Source of the DNA: Streptomyces sp. NBC_00224
Lineage (GTDB): Bacteria > Actinomycetota > Actinomycetes > Streptomycetales > Streptomycetaceae
Assembly (NCBI RefSeq): GCF_041435195.1
Contig: NZ_CP108106.1
Span: forward strand, 2,914,001-2,978,000
DNA: 64,000 nt
Direction of reading: 5' to 3'
Part shown: piece after piece, positions 8,936 to 20,241 of the stretch
Layout: each line of letters opens with the position of its first letter
How positions within the stretch are numbered: position 1 is the first letter of the stretch
Notes under the pieces: model-generated
Database searches by the model: none
What the model was told of the DNA's origin: nothing
The model's input: only the letters and a program-made list of their open reading frames with translations
Program-made: the position numbers and the translations under genes

Positions 8936-10099
8936 ATGGTTCGCACCATGTCATTCGTACGCGCCCTGCTCCGTGCCGTCCGCGCGGTCAGGCACACCCC
9001 GCACCTCGCAGCCGACCTCCCGGCCGACGAGGATCTGTTCCTCGACGCACCCGACGGACGCCTCGGCCCCGCGCTCGTGTCCGCCGCCCGGGGCGAGTAC
9101 AGAGGGGCGGCCGAGCTCCTCGCCGTCACCCGCGAGTCGGCCGAGTGGGAGAACCGCGACCGCTACACCATGCGGCTCGCGGCCTTCGCGGTCAGCCGCC
9201 CGGACTGGCTCGCCGACTGGCTCGCCGCCGCGCCCCGGGACCCGGACGCCCTGCTGGTCAAGGCGGAGCTGGCGATCGTACGGGCGTGGGGCTCGCCGGC
9301 CCGCGCCGAGCTGCTGCGCGAGATCGCGCCGCTGATCGACGCGGCGGCCTCGGCCGAGCCCGCGGACCCGGTGCCGTGGCGGATCGCGCTCGACCACGCG
9401 CGCGGCACCCATGCGCCGCACACCGTCTTCGAGTCGCTGTGGGGGGAGGCGGTCGGCCGCTCCTCGCACCACTACGGCTGCCATGTGGCCGCGCTGCAGT
9501 ACCTCTCGGCGCAGTGGTACGGCTCGCACCGGGAGTGCTTCGGCTTCGCCGAGGAGGCCGCGGCGGACGCCCTGCCCGGCTCGCTCGTCCAGGCGCTGCC
9601 GGTACGGGCCGCGTTCGCCTGCCTGGCCGCCGACGTGAGCGGGGCGCCGACCGGCCGGCAGAGCCCGCAGGAGCTGTTCCGCGACCGGATCGACGCGGCG
9701 GCGGACCTCGCCATCGCGCTCTCCGCCGCGTACGAGCCGGGCGACCCGTGGCCCGCCGAGGTGCGCAATCTGCTGACGTACGTCCTGGTCGTACGGGAGC
9801 GGTGGGAGGAGGCCCTGGAGCAGTTCCGCCGCATCGGCCCCTATGCCACCGCCTTCCCGTGGGCGCGGCTCGACGACGACCCGCTGGACCGGTTCACCGA
9901 GCTGCGCGACGGGGTGCGCAGGCAGGTGGCGGCGCGGACGCCGTCGGCGCGCGAACGCGGCCCGGCGGGGGCCGCGGCCGGGCCCGTCGACGCCCCCGGG
10001 CAGCCCCCGGCGAAGGCGCCCGGCCGGGCCGCCGGGCTCCCGGGCGCGGGCGCCCTCGGGAAGCCCGGACGCAGCCGGTCCGGCGACCATTACGCTTGA
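8936..10099 (+). CDS. Hypothetical TPR-like helical protein
   Basis: 387 residues. The body is alpha-helical and rich in Ala, Glu and Trp, with repeats such as ESAEWENRDRYTMRLAAFAV, DALLVKAELAIVRAW and WEEALEQFRRIGPYATAF that resemble tetratricopeptide units. The last 60 residues are Pro/Gly/Ala-rich and probably disordered. Two ATG codons (8936 and 8948) are possible starts and neither has a strong ribosome site. Its stop is 5 bases before the next start, so it forms an operon with the LON-domain gene. No specific function can be assigned. Confidence 0.65.
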   Translation: MVRTMSFVRALLRAVRAVRHTPHLAADLPADEDLFLDAPDGRLGPALVSAARGEYRGAAELLAVTRESAEWENRDRYTMRLAAFAVSRPDWLADWLAAAPRDPDALLVKAELAIVRAWGSPARAELLREIAPLIDAAASAEPADPVPWRIALDHARGTHAPHTVFESLWGEAVGRSSHHYGCHVAALQYLSAQWYGSHRECFGFAEEAAADALPGSLVQALPVRAAFACLAADVSGAPTGRQSPQELFRDRIDAAADLAIALSAAYEPGDPWPAEVRNLLTYVLVVRERWEEALEQFRRIGPYATAFPWARLDDDPLDRFTELRDGVRRQVAARTPSARERGPAGAAAGPVDAPGQPPAKAPGRAAGLPGAGALGKPGRSRSGDHYA

Positions 10100-10104
10100 G
10101 CGTT

Positions 10105-10866
10105 GTGACCACCGCTCGCCTGCCCCTCTTCCCGCTCAACTCGGTCCTGTTCCCCGGCCTCGTCCTGCCGCTGAACGTGTTCGAGGAGCGCTATCGCGCC
10201 ATGATGCGCGATCTGCTGAAGTCCGGCCCGGACTCCGGCGCCGACTCCGACGACGAGCCGCGCCGGTTCGCCGTGGTCGCGATCCGCGACGGCCGCGAGG
10301 TCGCGCCGACCGGCCCCGGGCTGCCCGACCAGACGGCGATCCCGGAGAAGGGCCCGGCCGCCGGGTTCGGCTCCGACCCGATCCAGGCGTTCCACCAGGT
10401 CGGGTGCATCGCGGACGCGGCGACGATCCGGGAGCGCGCGGACGGCAGCTTCGAGGTCCTGGCAACGGGCACGACACGCGTAAAACTCCTTTCGGTGGAC
10501 GCGAGCGGCCCGTATCTGACCGCCGAACTGGAGGAGCTGCCCGAGGAGCCGGGCGAGGAGGCGGGGGCGCTGGCGGAGGGCGTGCTGCGGGCGTTCCGGG
10601 CGTACCAGAAGCGGCTGGCGGGCGCGCGCGAGCGGTCCGTCACCGGCTCGGCCGAGCTGCCCGACGAGCCGTCGGTGGTGTCGTACCTGGTGGCGGCGGC
10701 CGCGGTGCTCGACGTCCCGGCGAAGCAGCACCTGCTCCAGGCACCGGACACGGCGACGCGGCTGCGCGAGGAGCTGAAGCTGCTGCGAGCGGAGACGGCG
10801 GTGATCCGTCATCTGCCCTCACTCCCGGCGGTGGACCTGACCCGCTCCCCCACGAGCCCCAACTGA
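10105..10866 (+). CDS. LON substrate-binding-domain protein
   Basis: 253 residues from GTG 10105. The N-terminus reads LPLFPLNSVLFPGLVLPLNV, the hallmark of the N-terminal domain of Lon protease, followed by FEERYRAMMRDLL. There is no AAA or serine-lysine protease domain, so it is a stand-alone LON-N protein of the YcaM/Lon-N type found in actinobacteria. Such proteins probably bind peptides or misfolded proteins; the partner is unknown. It is flanked closely by the TPR-like gene and the YbaK gene. Confidence 0.85.
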   Translation: MTTARLPLFPLNSVLFPGLVLPLNVFEERYRAMMRDLLKSGPDSGADSDDEPRRFAVVAIRDGREVAPTGPGLPDQTAIPEKGPAAGFGSDPIQAFHQVGCIADAATIRERADGSFEVLATGTTRVKLLSVDASGPYLTAELEELPEEPGEEAGALAEGVLRAFRAYQKRLAGARERSVTGSAELPDEPSVVSYLVAAAAVLDVPAKQHLLQAPDTATRLREELKLLRAETAVIRHLPSLPAVDLTRSPTSPN

Positions 10867-10884
10867 CATAAGGACGCAGGCGAG

Positions 10885-11376
10885 TTGGCGAAGAAGAGGG
10901 CGCCCGGGGGCACCCCGGCGACGGTGGCGCTTACGGCGGCGGGCACGGAGTTCACGGTGCACGCCTACGAGCACGACCCGTCGTCCGCGTCGTACGGCGA
11001 GGAGGCCGCGGCGGCCCTTGGCGTCTCCCCCGACCGCGTCTTCAAGACACTGGTGGCGGACGTCGACGGCGAGCTGACCGTGGCGGTGGTCCCGGTGGCG
11101 GGCTCCCTCGACCTGAAGGCGCTGGCGGCGGCGGTCGGGGGCAAGCGGGCGGCGATGGCGGACCCGGCGGCGGCGGAGCGGACCACGGGCTACGTCCGGG
11201 GCGGCATCTCCCCACTGGGCCAGCGCCGCCGCCTGCGCACGGTCCTGGACGCGTCGGCGTCCTCGCACGCCACGATCTGCGTCTCGGCCGGGCGCCGGGG
11301 CCTGGAGGTCGAGCTGGCCCCCGGGGATCTGGTGGCGCTGACGGGGGCGGTGCTGGCGGCGGTGGCGCGGGGGTAG
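10885..11376 (+). CDS. ybaK: Cys-tRNA(Pro)/Cys-tRNA(Cys) deacylase, YbaK/EbsC family
   Basis: 163 residues. The YbaK fold motifs VFKTLVADVDG near residue 52 with the conserved Lys, VAVVPVAGSLDLKALA near 70 and GYVRGGISPLG near 100 are present. Members hydrolyse Cys-tRNA(Pro) made by error-prone prolyl-tRNA synthetase. The start is TTG at 10885; no ATG or GTG lies closer to the conserved region, and the sequence LAKKRAPGG fits homologue N-termini. It follows the LON-domain gene by 18 bases. Confidence 0.87.
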   Translation: MAKKRAPGGTPATVALTAAGTEFTVHAYEHDPSSASYGEEAAAALGVSPDRVFKTLVADVDGELTVAVVPVAGSLDLKALAAAVGGKRAAMADPAAAERTTGYVRGGISPLGQRRRLRTVLDASASSHATICVSAGRRGLEVELAPGDLVALTGAVLAAVARG

Positions 11377-11437
11377 TTTCCGGTTGTGTCCGGTAACCCC
11401 CCTGGACACTTCGCCCCTGGGCGAGCAGGTTGCCCCC

Positions 11438-11512
11438 ATGTCGAAACGAACCCGCAAGCGGAAGTGGCGAATCAAAAAGGGCCGAGCAAACCACGGGCGA
11501 CGCCCGGCGTAG
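11438..11512 (+). CDS. Probable 24-residue ribosomal protein bL37
   Basis: A 24-codon reading frame, ATG 11438 to TAG 11512. The product is very basic (11 Arg/Lys) and ends in ANHGRRPA (residues 17-24) after an RTRKRKWR stretch. This pattern, a short Arg/Lys-rich start followed by KANHGKRP, is what I recall for bL37, the tiny protein seen in mycobacterial 50S subunits. Codon 3 positions are less GC-rich than in neighbours (AAA, CGA, ATC), as is common in very short genes. It sits 61 bases after ybaK and before repeat-rich DNA. The identification rests on motif recall, with no alignment run. Confidence 0.7.
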   Translation: MSKRTRKRKWRIKKGRANHGRRPA

Positions 11513-11984
11513 CGACCTGGGGCTGCACCCCGCCGGCCCGGTGCTCGGCTGCGGGCTGACTGTGGCTGGTCGCGCAGTTCCCCGCGCCCCTTTTAGGCCC
11601 GGTGTTTGTCTGCGGGTCGGCTGTGGTTGCTCGCGCAGTTCCCCGCGCCCCTTAGGTAACTCCAGCCCCGGCAGCACGAAAGTCAGCCCCTCCGGCGTGC
11701 AAGGAGGGGGCTCGGGCAAAATCAGCCCCTCGGGCGTGCGAGGAGGGGTCCGGGCACATTCAGCCCCTCGGGCGTGCGAGGAGGGGTCCGGGCAAAATCA
11801 GCCCCTCCGGCGTTTGAGGAGCGGGGGCCGGGGCGGAGCCCCGAAGCGGGGTGCAGGGGCCGCAGGCCCCGCAAGCGGGTGCAGGGGCGCAGCCCCGCCC
11901 GGGGGTCCGGGGGCGTAGCCCCCGGGAAACCCACCTCCACCCCCACCCACCCCCGGAGGGTTCAGGTAACGGGCGGGGTGGGGG
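11513..11984. repeat. Repeat-rich intergenic region with tandem 38-base hairpin units
   Basis: No gene seen. 11572-11591 and 11633-11652 are direct copies of GCGCAGTTCCCCGCGCCCCT. Four tandem units of 38-39 bases follow, starting at 11683, 11722, 11760 and 11798; each folds into a small hairpin (CCCCTC paired with GAGGGG). From about 11798 to 11987 runs a composite GC-rich module of further short inverted repeats ending in ACCCACCCCCGGAGGG. The same module occurs at 35145-35305 and partly at 26748-26868. It lies between convergent units and may end transcription. Confidence 0.85.
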
Positions 11985-12626
11985 TCAAAGCTCGGTAGGG
12001 GGCCACGCCTCCGGGTCTCGCGGAGCGAACAACGCCGTCAGCCCCAGATGCGTCCCCATCGCCGCCACCGGCCACGCCAACAACGCCCCCTTCGCGTTGA
12101 GCTTCAGCGGCGCGTCGAACACGACGCCCTTGCCCGCGGCCCGCGCCGCCGCCACCACGTCCTGCGTCGGCCCCAGCCACACCCCGACCCGCCAGGCCAG
12201 CCAGGACCCCAGCAACCCGCCCACGGCGAGCCCGGCCACCAGCGGGATGCCGCCGCGCTTGCGCAGCAGGAAGACGAGGGCCGCGCACACGACGCCGAAC
12301 CCCAGCGCGAGCAGGATGAACGTTCCGTCCGCCCCGATGGCCTCTTCGCCCTCGGTGTCCTTGAGGAACACGGCCTTGTCGTCGGAGACGAGCGGCACCC
12401 GCGGCGCCAGCCACACCCACAGCAGCCCGAGCAGCACGCCCGTGACCGCCACCGCGACCGCCGCGACCACGGCGTCCCGCAGCTCCGCCTTCATCGCGGT
12501 CCCCTCCTCGCGTACGGGGGCGACCGGGCCGCCCTCGGTACCCGGCCCGGGACCGGGGTGTGCGGAGTCCTGCCAGGCGTCGTCGTCCGGTGGCTGCTGG
12601 TGAGGCGGCGTCAGAGGTGCGGTCAC
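11985..12626 (-). CDS. DUF2567-type membrane protein
   Basis: 213 residues from GTG 12626. A Pro/Gly/Asp-rich N-terminal tail of about 45 residues is followed by four hydrophobic segments: VVAAVAVAVTGVLLGLLWVW near 50-70, FILLALGFGVVCAALVFLL near 100-118, PLVAGLAVGGLLGSWLAW near 124-141 and LAWPVAAMGTHLGLTALF near 180-198. Between segments 1 and 2 lies an acidic loop (DTEGEEAIGADGT). The pattern fits actinobacterial DUF2567. A shorter start at MKAELRDAVV is possible. Function unknown. Confidence 0.7.
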   Translation of the reverse strand: MTAPLTPPHQQPPDDDAWQDSAHPGPGPGTEGGPVAPVREEGTAMKAELRDAVVAAVAVAVTGVLLGLLWVWLAPRVPLVSDDKAVFLKDTEGEEAIGADGTFILLALGFGVVCAALVFLLRKRGGIPLVAGLAVGGLLGSWLAWRVGVWLGPTQDVVAAARAAGKGVVFDAPLKLNAKGALLAWPVAAMGTHLGLTALFAPRDPEAWPPTEL

Positions 12627-12660
12627 CCCGCCATCGTGCCAGGCGCTCCTGTGCGGCGCC

Positions 12661-13497
12661 TCACCGGGAGACCGCCGCGCGCCGGTACGCCCAGGTCGCG
12701 ACGAGCAGCGAGACGACACCGACGGCCGCGCAGACCGCGAGGTCGAGCCCGATGACGGCCCAGTCGGGGTGCCCGCCGAAGCTGTGCGCGAAGGCCTCCA
12801 CCCCGTACGTGGAGGGCAGCAGATCACGTGCGTACGCGATCGGTCCGGGCAGCCGGTCGGCCGGCAGGACGCCGAGCAGCAGCGCCGCCGACATGCCCAA
12901 CTGGCCGAGCAGGGTCGCCAGTTCCTGGCGCGGGGCCAGCAGCCCGAGGGCCGCGCCGAGCCCGGCGAGCGCGGCGCCCGCCAGCGGGACGACCGCGGCG
13001 AGCACCCACAGATGCGCCATCGGGAGCCCGAAGAGCACACAGCCGGTGATGGCCGTGACCAGCGTGCCGGGCACGGTGAACGAGGCGTACGCGGCGGCCG
13101 CGCCGAGCACCACGGACGCGGGCGGCACCGGCAGCGTCGCGTAGTGGTCGAGCCCGCCGCCCGCCCGCAGCTGCCCGAAGTACTGCGCGAGCAGGTTGAG
13201 CGCGACGAAGGCGACCACCAGCACACTCGACCCGGCGACCACGGCCCGCGCCTCGCTGCCGCCGTCCACGACCCCCCGCATCAGGACCATGATCCCGATC
13301 GACTGGAAGGTCGCCACGAACAGCAGCGGGATGCGGGCCACCTTGGCCCGGGAGAGCTGGGCCCGGTAGACGGCCGAGAGGGCGGGGAACAGCCGCGCCC
13401 GGGGCGCGAGCGGCGCGACGGCCCCGGCTCGCTCCGCCGGGGCGGTGAGCGCCTCCGGAGGAGCCTCCACGGAAACCTCCAGGGGAATCGCGCTCAC
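12661..13497 (-). CDS. ABC-2 type transporter permease
   Basis: 278 residues from GTG 13497. Six hydrophobic segments (for example IPLLFVATFQSIGIMVL near 59, VAGSSVLVVAFVALNLL near 87, LWVLAAVVPLAGAALAGLGAALG near 165 and LAVCAAVGVVSLLVATWAY near 252) form an ABC-2 membrane domain. It is the partner of the ATPase immediately upstream, whose stop overlaps its start (GTGA). The pair probably exports a drug, lipid or peptide; the substrate cannot be read from sequence. Confidence 0.88.
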   Translation of the reverse strand: MSAIPLEVSVEAPPEALTAPAERAGAVAPLAPRARLFPALSAVYRAQLSRAKVARIPLLFVATFQSIGIMVLMRGVVDGGSEARAVVAGSSVLVVAFVALNLLAQYFGQLRAGGGLDHYATLPVPPASVVLGAAAAYASFTVPGTLVTAITGCVLFGLPMAHLWVLAAVVPLAGAALAGLGAALGLLAPRQELATLLGQLGMSAALLLGVLPADRLPGPIAYARDLLPSTYGVEAFAHSFGGHPDWAVIGLDLAVCAAVGVVSLLVATWAYRRAAVSR

Positions 13498-14501
13498 GCC
13501 TTCACCAGACCTTCCGTGCGGCCGCCGAGGGCGAGGTAGACGTCTTCCAGGCTCGGCGTGGCCAGGGTGAAGTCGTCGAGGGCGGCGAACGCGGGCCCGC
13601 CGGTGACCGCCGCGACGGCGGCGCGCGCGGCGTCGGGGCCGAGCCGCAGCACCCAGCGCCGCCCGGATTCCTGCGCGTCCGCGCGCAGCGCCGCGACCTC
13701 GGGCAGCTCGACGGGCGCCCGCTCGCGCCACACCAGCTCGACCCGGACCTCCGAGGCGACCCGTTCCTTCAGGCCCGCCGGGGTGTCGCAGGCGATGACC
13801 TTGCCGCGGTCGAGGACGGCGACCCGGTCGAGGACGGTCTCGGCCTCGATGACGTTGTGGGTGACGAGCAGCACGGTCGCGCCGCGCTCGGCCCGGCGGC
13901 GGTCGACGGCGGCCCAGACGGCCCGCCGGGCCACCGGGTCCATGCCGGTGGTCGGCTCGTCGAGGACGAGCACGGGCCGGTCACCGACGAGCACGGCGGC
14001 GAAGCAGGCGAGCCGCCGCTGTCCGCCGGAGAGCTTCTTGAGCGGCCGCCCGGCGAGCGCGGTCAGCCCGAGCTCCTCCAGTACGGCGTCGCGCTCGGCC
14101 CGTGCGGCGCGGGCGGTGAGCCCGCGCAGCCGTCCGGTGGTCTCGGCGGCGAGCGACACGGTCAGCTCGTCGAGGGCGGTGGACTCCTGCCCGAGGTAGC
14201 CGATCAGCCGGGCGGCCCGCTCGGGGTGGCGCACCAGGTCGTGGCCGAGGACGTCGACGCTGCCGGAGTCCGGCCGCATCAGCCCGGTGAGCTGGCGCAC
14301 GAGGGTCGACTTGCCCGCGCCGTTGGGCCCGAGCAGGCCGAAGATCTCGCCGCGTCCCACGTCGAGGTCGATCCCGTCGGTGGCCCTGATCTCGGGCGTA
14401 CCGGCCGAGCCGCGTCTTCCGCGCGCGGCGGGGTACGTCTTGGTGAGGCCCCGCACCGCGCAAACGGTGCCGGCCCGCGCCGCTGCTGTGCCGGTACTCA
14501 C
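13494..14501 (-). CDS. ABC transporter ATP-binding protein
   Basis: 335 residues from GTG 14501. Walker A is GPNGAGKST near residue 59, the signature is LSGGQRRL near 158, Walker B is VLVLDEPTTGMDP near 180 and the H-loop is LLVTHN near 213. The C-terminal 90 residues form the extra domain typical of DrrA/CcmA-like exporters with ABC-2 permeases. All catalytic residues are intact, unlike the ATPase at 62153. The permease follows with a 4-base overlap. Confidence 0.92.
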   Translation of the reverse strand: MSTGTAAARAGTVCAVRGLTKTYPAARGRRGSAGTPEIRATDGIDLDVGRGEIFGLLGPNGAGKSTLVRQLTGLMRPDSGSVDVLGHDLVRHPERAARLIGYLGQESTALDELTVSLAAETTGRLRGLTARAARAERDAVLEELGLTALAGRPLKKLSGGQRRLACFAAVLVGDRPVLVLDEPTTGMDPVARRAVWAAVDRRRAERGATVLLVTHNVIEAETVLDRVAVLDRGKVIACDTPAGLKERVASEVRVELVWRERAPVELPEVAALRADAQESGRRWVLRLGPDAARAAVAAVTGGPAFAALDDFTLATPSLEDVYLALGGRTEGLVKA

Positions 14502-14665
14502 GGACAACGAGCCTACGGGGTCCGCCGGGCCGCTCCGCCCCCGGACCCCCGTTTGTTCTGTTCGCCGAACGATCGGTGCCGAGGAGCCGGACAGTCCGGT
14601 TCGCCCCCCGGCAGCCGGGCGCCGGGCACGCGGCGGTGCTCTCCACGTGCCCCGCCGCGTACTGC

Positions 14666-15928
14666 CTACTCCCCCGCCGGCACGCGTTCCGCCGCGGCCC
14701 TGACGTCGATCTCCCGCCAGAAGCCCGCCCGGATCGCATACCGATCGTGCTCGTCGATCTGGTCGTCCTTGTGGGCGAGCAGCCCGAACCGGGCCGCGTA
14801 CCGCAGGAGTTCGCCGTCGATGCGGTGCGGGATGCGCGGGTACATGGTGGACAGCTTCTGTACGTGGGTCGTCTCCGGCAGGCGCTCCATCCAGCGGCGC
14901 GCGAACACCTGCCCCACCTCGTACGGGTCGCCGCCGACCGTGGTGATGTCCTCCTCGCGGTCCGCCCAGCGCTGCTCGGCGCTGGTCAGCTGGGCGAGGG
15001 TGGGCAGGGATGCGGTCTCCGGGGACTCGCCGAGCGTGGAGCCGGGGCGCTCGACCCAGCCTTTGTCGGACGACCACCGCAGGGTCGCGTGCGGGCCGTG
15101 CGGCGAGGGGGCCTGGGGGCCGGGTGCGCGCAGGCCCGCCAGGTCCTTGGGCGTGGGCACGCCCTTGACCGCGGCGCCGGGCGCGGGGGCGACCGCCGTG
15201 CCGTTGCCGACGGCCGCCGCGGGCTGGGCCGTCCCGTTGCGCGCGGCCGCGGCCTGGGCCTCCGCGGCCCGCTCGGCGGAGGCGGCGAGCGCCGACTCGG
15301 GCAGCGGGGCGGAGAGGATGGCGGCGATCTCCGGGCGGGGGGCCGCGGCCGGGGCGTACATGGTGCTGAGTTCCTTGACCCGGACCGCCTGGGTGATCCA
15401 GGCGCGGTCGAGCACTCGCCGTTCGTCAGCCTCGGCCACCAGGTCCTCGGACTGGTTGTAGTCGCCGTCGGCGGCCTGGACAGCCCACAGGTGCACGGCG
15501 ACCCCGTGCTCCTTGGCCGACATCAGACCGGGCAGCAGATCGCCGTCCCCGGTCACCAGGACCACATCCGAGCAGGCGCGATTTCTGGCCAACTCGGTGA
15601 GCTCGGCGTGCATGGCCGCGTCGACGCCCTTCTGGGCCCACCGCCCGTCGCTGCGGGTCAGTGCGCCCAGCCGGACCGTCACCCGGGACATCACCCGCAA
15701 CCTGCGGTGTTCCGGCTGCGGCACCCGGTCGGGGGCGCCGTCGAACCAGTAGATCCGCAGCAGCGGCTGCTCGGTGTCGGCCTCCGCACGCTCGCGCAGC
15801 GCCTGGATCAGGGCGGCATGGTCGACGGTGATCCGTGAACGGGCGGGCTCTCCGGCCAGAAGGCTTGCGGCCGCGCCCAACAAGTAACCCGCATCCACAA
15901 GGACGACGCAGCGGTCCACGCGTTCCAC
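14666..15928 (-). CDS. NYN/PIN-like ribonuclease-domain protein
   Basis: 420 residues from GTG 15928. The N-terminal 180 residues are a NYN (PIN-like) domain: CVVLVDAGYLLGAAAS at the start holds the first acidic residue, GVDAAMHAEL near 101 and VVLVTGDGDLLPGLMSAKEHG near 123 hold the others. These domains are metal-dependent RNases. A 100-residue Ala/Pro-rich linker follows, then a conserved helical C-terminal domain (WADREEDITTVGGDPYEVGQ). It is divergent from the 57-aa gene at 16212. RNase activity is inferred from family. Confidence 0.82.
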   Translation of the reverse strand: MERVDRCVVLVDAGYLLGAAASLLAGEPARSRITVDHAALIQALRERAEADTEQPLLRIYWFDGAPDRVPQPEHRRLRVMSRVTVRLGALTRSDGRWAQKGVDAAMHAELTELARNRACSDVVLVTGDGDLLPGLMSAKEHGVAVHLWAVQAADGDYNQSEDLVAEADERRVLDRAWITQAVRVKELSTMYAPAAAPRPEIAAILSAPLPESALAASAERAAEAQAAAARNGTAQPAAAVGNGTAVAPAPGAAVKGVPTPKDLAGLRAPGPQAPSPHGPHATLRWSSDKGWVERPGSTLGESPETASLPTLAQLTSAEQRWADREEDITTVGGDPYEVGQVFARRWMERLPETTHVQKLSTMYPRIPHRIDGELLRYAARFGLLAHKDDQIDEHDRYAIRAGFWREIDVRAAAERVPAGE

Positions 15929-16211
15929 CCTCTTTCAAAACCTTGAAAATCAAAAGATCAGAGGCAAAGGAGATCAGGGAGATAAGAGTGCAGGAGATCC
16001 AGAGATCAGGGAACGTACTTCGGGTTTCCTTCGAGTCTGCCCGACCCTGCAAGGGTTAACGGCCGGAACTCGATCATCGGCGTGGCGAACCTGTACACCA
16101 CGTACCCCTTACAGAGGGCTACACACGGTAATCGTCTGAAATGCGTTCTTTGTCGTGGCGTGTGAGGCTGGCAGCGGCCCTGGACCCCTAGTCCCCCCAG
16201 GAGGCATCACC

Positions 16212-16385
16212 ATGGCCAAGAACAAGTCCGGCCGTAAGCAGCAGCAGCCCGCCTCGCAGGCCGAGCGCGGTCAGCAGGAGGCGCAGAAGTCCGCGATGGA
16301 GTCGCAGGGCATGCCCCAGACGCAGGCACAGGGCAGCCCGGCGGATGTTGCCCGTAAGCACCAGCGTCGCTTCGGCCACAACTGA
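16212..16385 (+). CDS. Small basic hypothetical protein, 57 residues
   Basis: ATG 16212 has a strong AGGAGG ribosome site 8 bases upstream. The product starts MAKNKSGRKQQQPASQAERG, is rich in Gln, Lys and Ser, has no hydrophobic segment and no Cys, and ends KHQRRFGHN. It is likely cytoplasmic and disordered. Its own terminator follows at 16412-16453, so it is an independent monocistronic gene. I recognise the sequence type as a conserved Streptomyces small protein, with no known function. Confidence 0.8.
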   Translation: MAKNKSGRKQQQPASQAERGQQEAQKSAMESQGMPQTQAQGSPADVARKHQRRFGHN

Positions 16386-16411
16386 TAATTCCAGACACAC
16401 CAGGCACACAA

Positions 16412-16453
16412 ATACGGAAGGGGCGCGCCCTATTGGACGCGCCCCTTCCGTAT
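16412..16453. terminator. Perfect 16-base-pair hairpin terminator
   Basis: 16412-16427 pairs exactly with 16438-16453 (ATACGGAAGGGGCGCG and its complement) around a 10-base loop. It separates the 57-aa gene from dnaE, which converge on it, and probably terminates both. Only short A/T runs flank the stem. Confidence 0.85.
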
Positions 16454-16475
16454 GAAATAGAAACTCCGCCGCCGG

Positions 16476-20018
<3,543 letters not shown>

Positions 20019-20241
20019 GGTGGGGGCCTCCATGGCGGGGAGAGGGGGACAGCCTGGAAGTCTACGTCGACCCGGTGACAGCCGGGGGCGATAACAGCGG
20101 CGCGCAGCGCCTCGATGAGGGGTGGTGGTCGGGCGACGGGTGGGCACTCCGGGGTACGGTCACGCGTTGGAAGGGGCGGAATCACCCGTCCCATTTGTTG
20201 CGCAGCTCTACCCGCACGTACGCACCAGGAGGCACCCGGCG

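Noticed and set aside
11683..11835. CRISPR-like array
   Set aside because: Units abut without variable spacers and each forms its own hairpin; no cas genes nearby.
15929..16070. Small gene in the AT-richer gap before the 57-aa gene
   Set aside because: A frame of about 74 codons overlaps the NYN gene start, has no ribosome site and no third-position GC bias.
20019..20033. dnaE start at ATG 20033
   Set aside because: It would overlap the GGAGG site that is spaced ideally for GTG 20018, where the conserved N-terminus begins.
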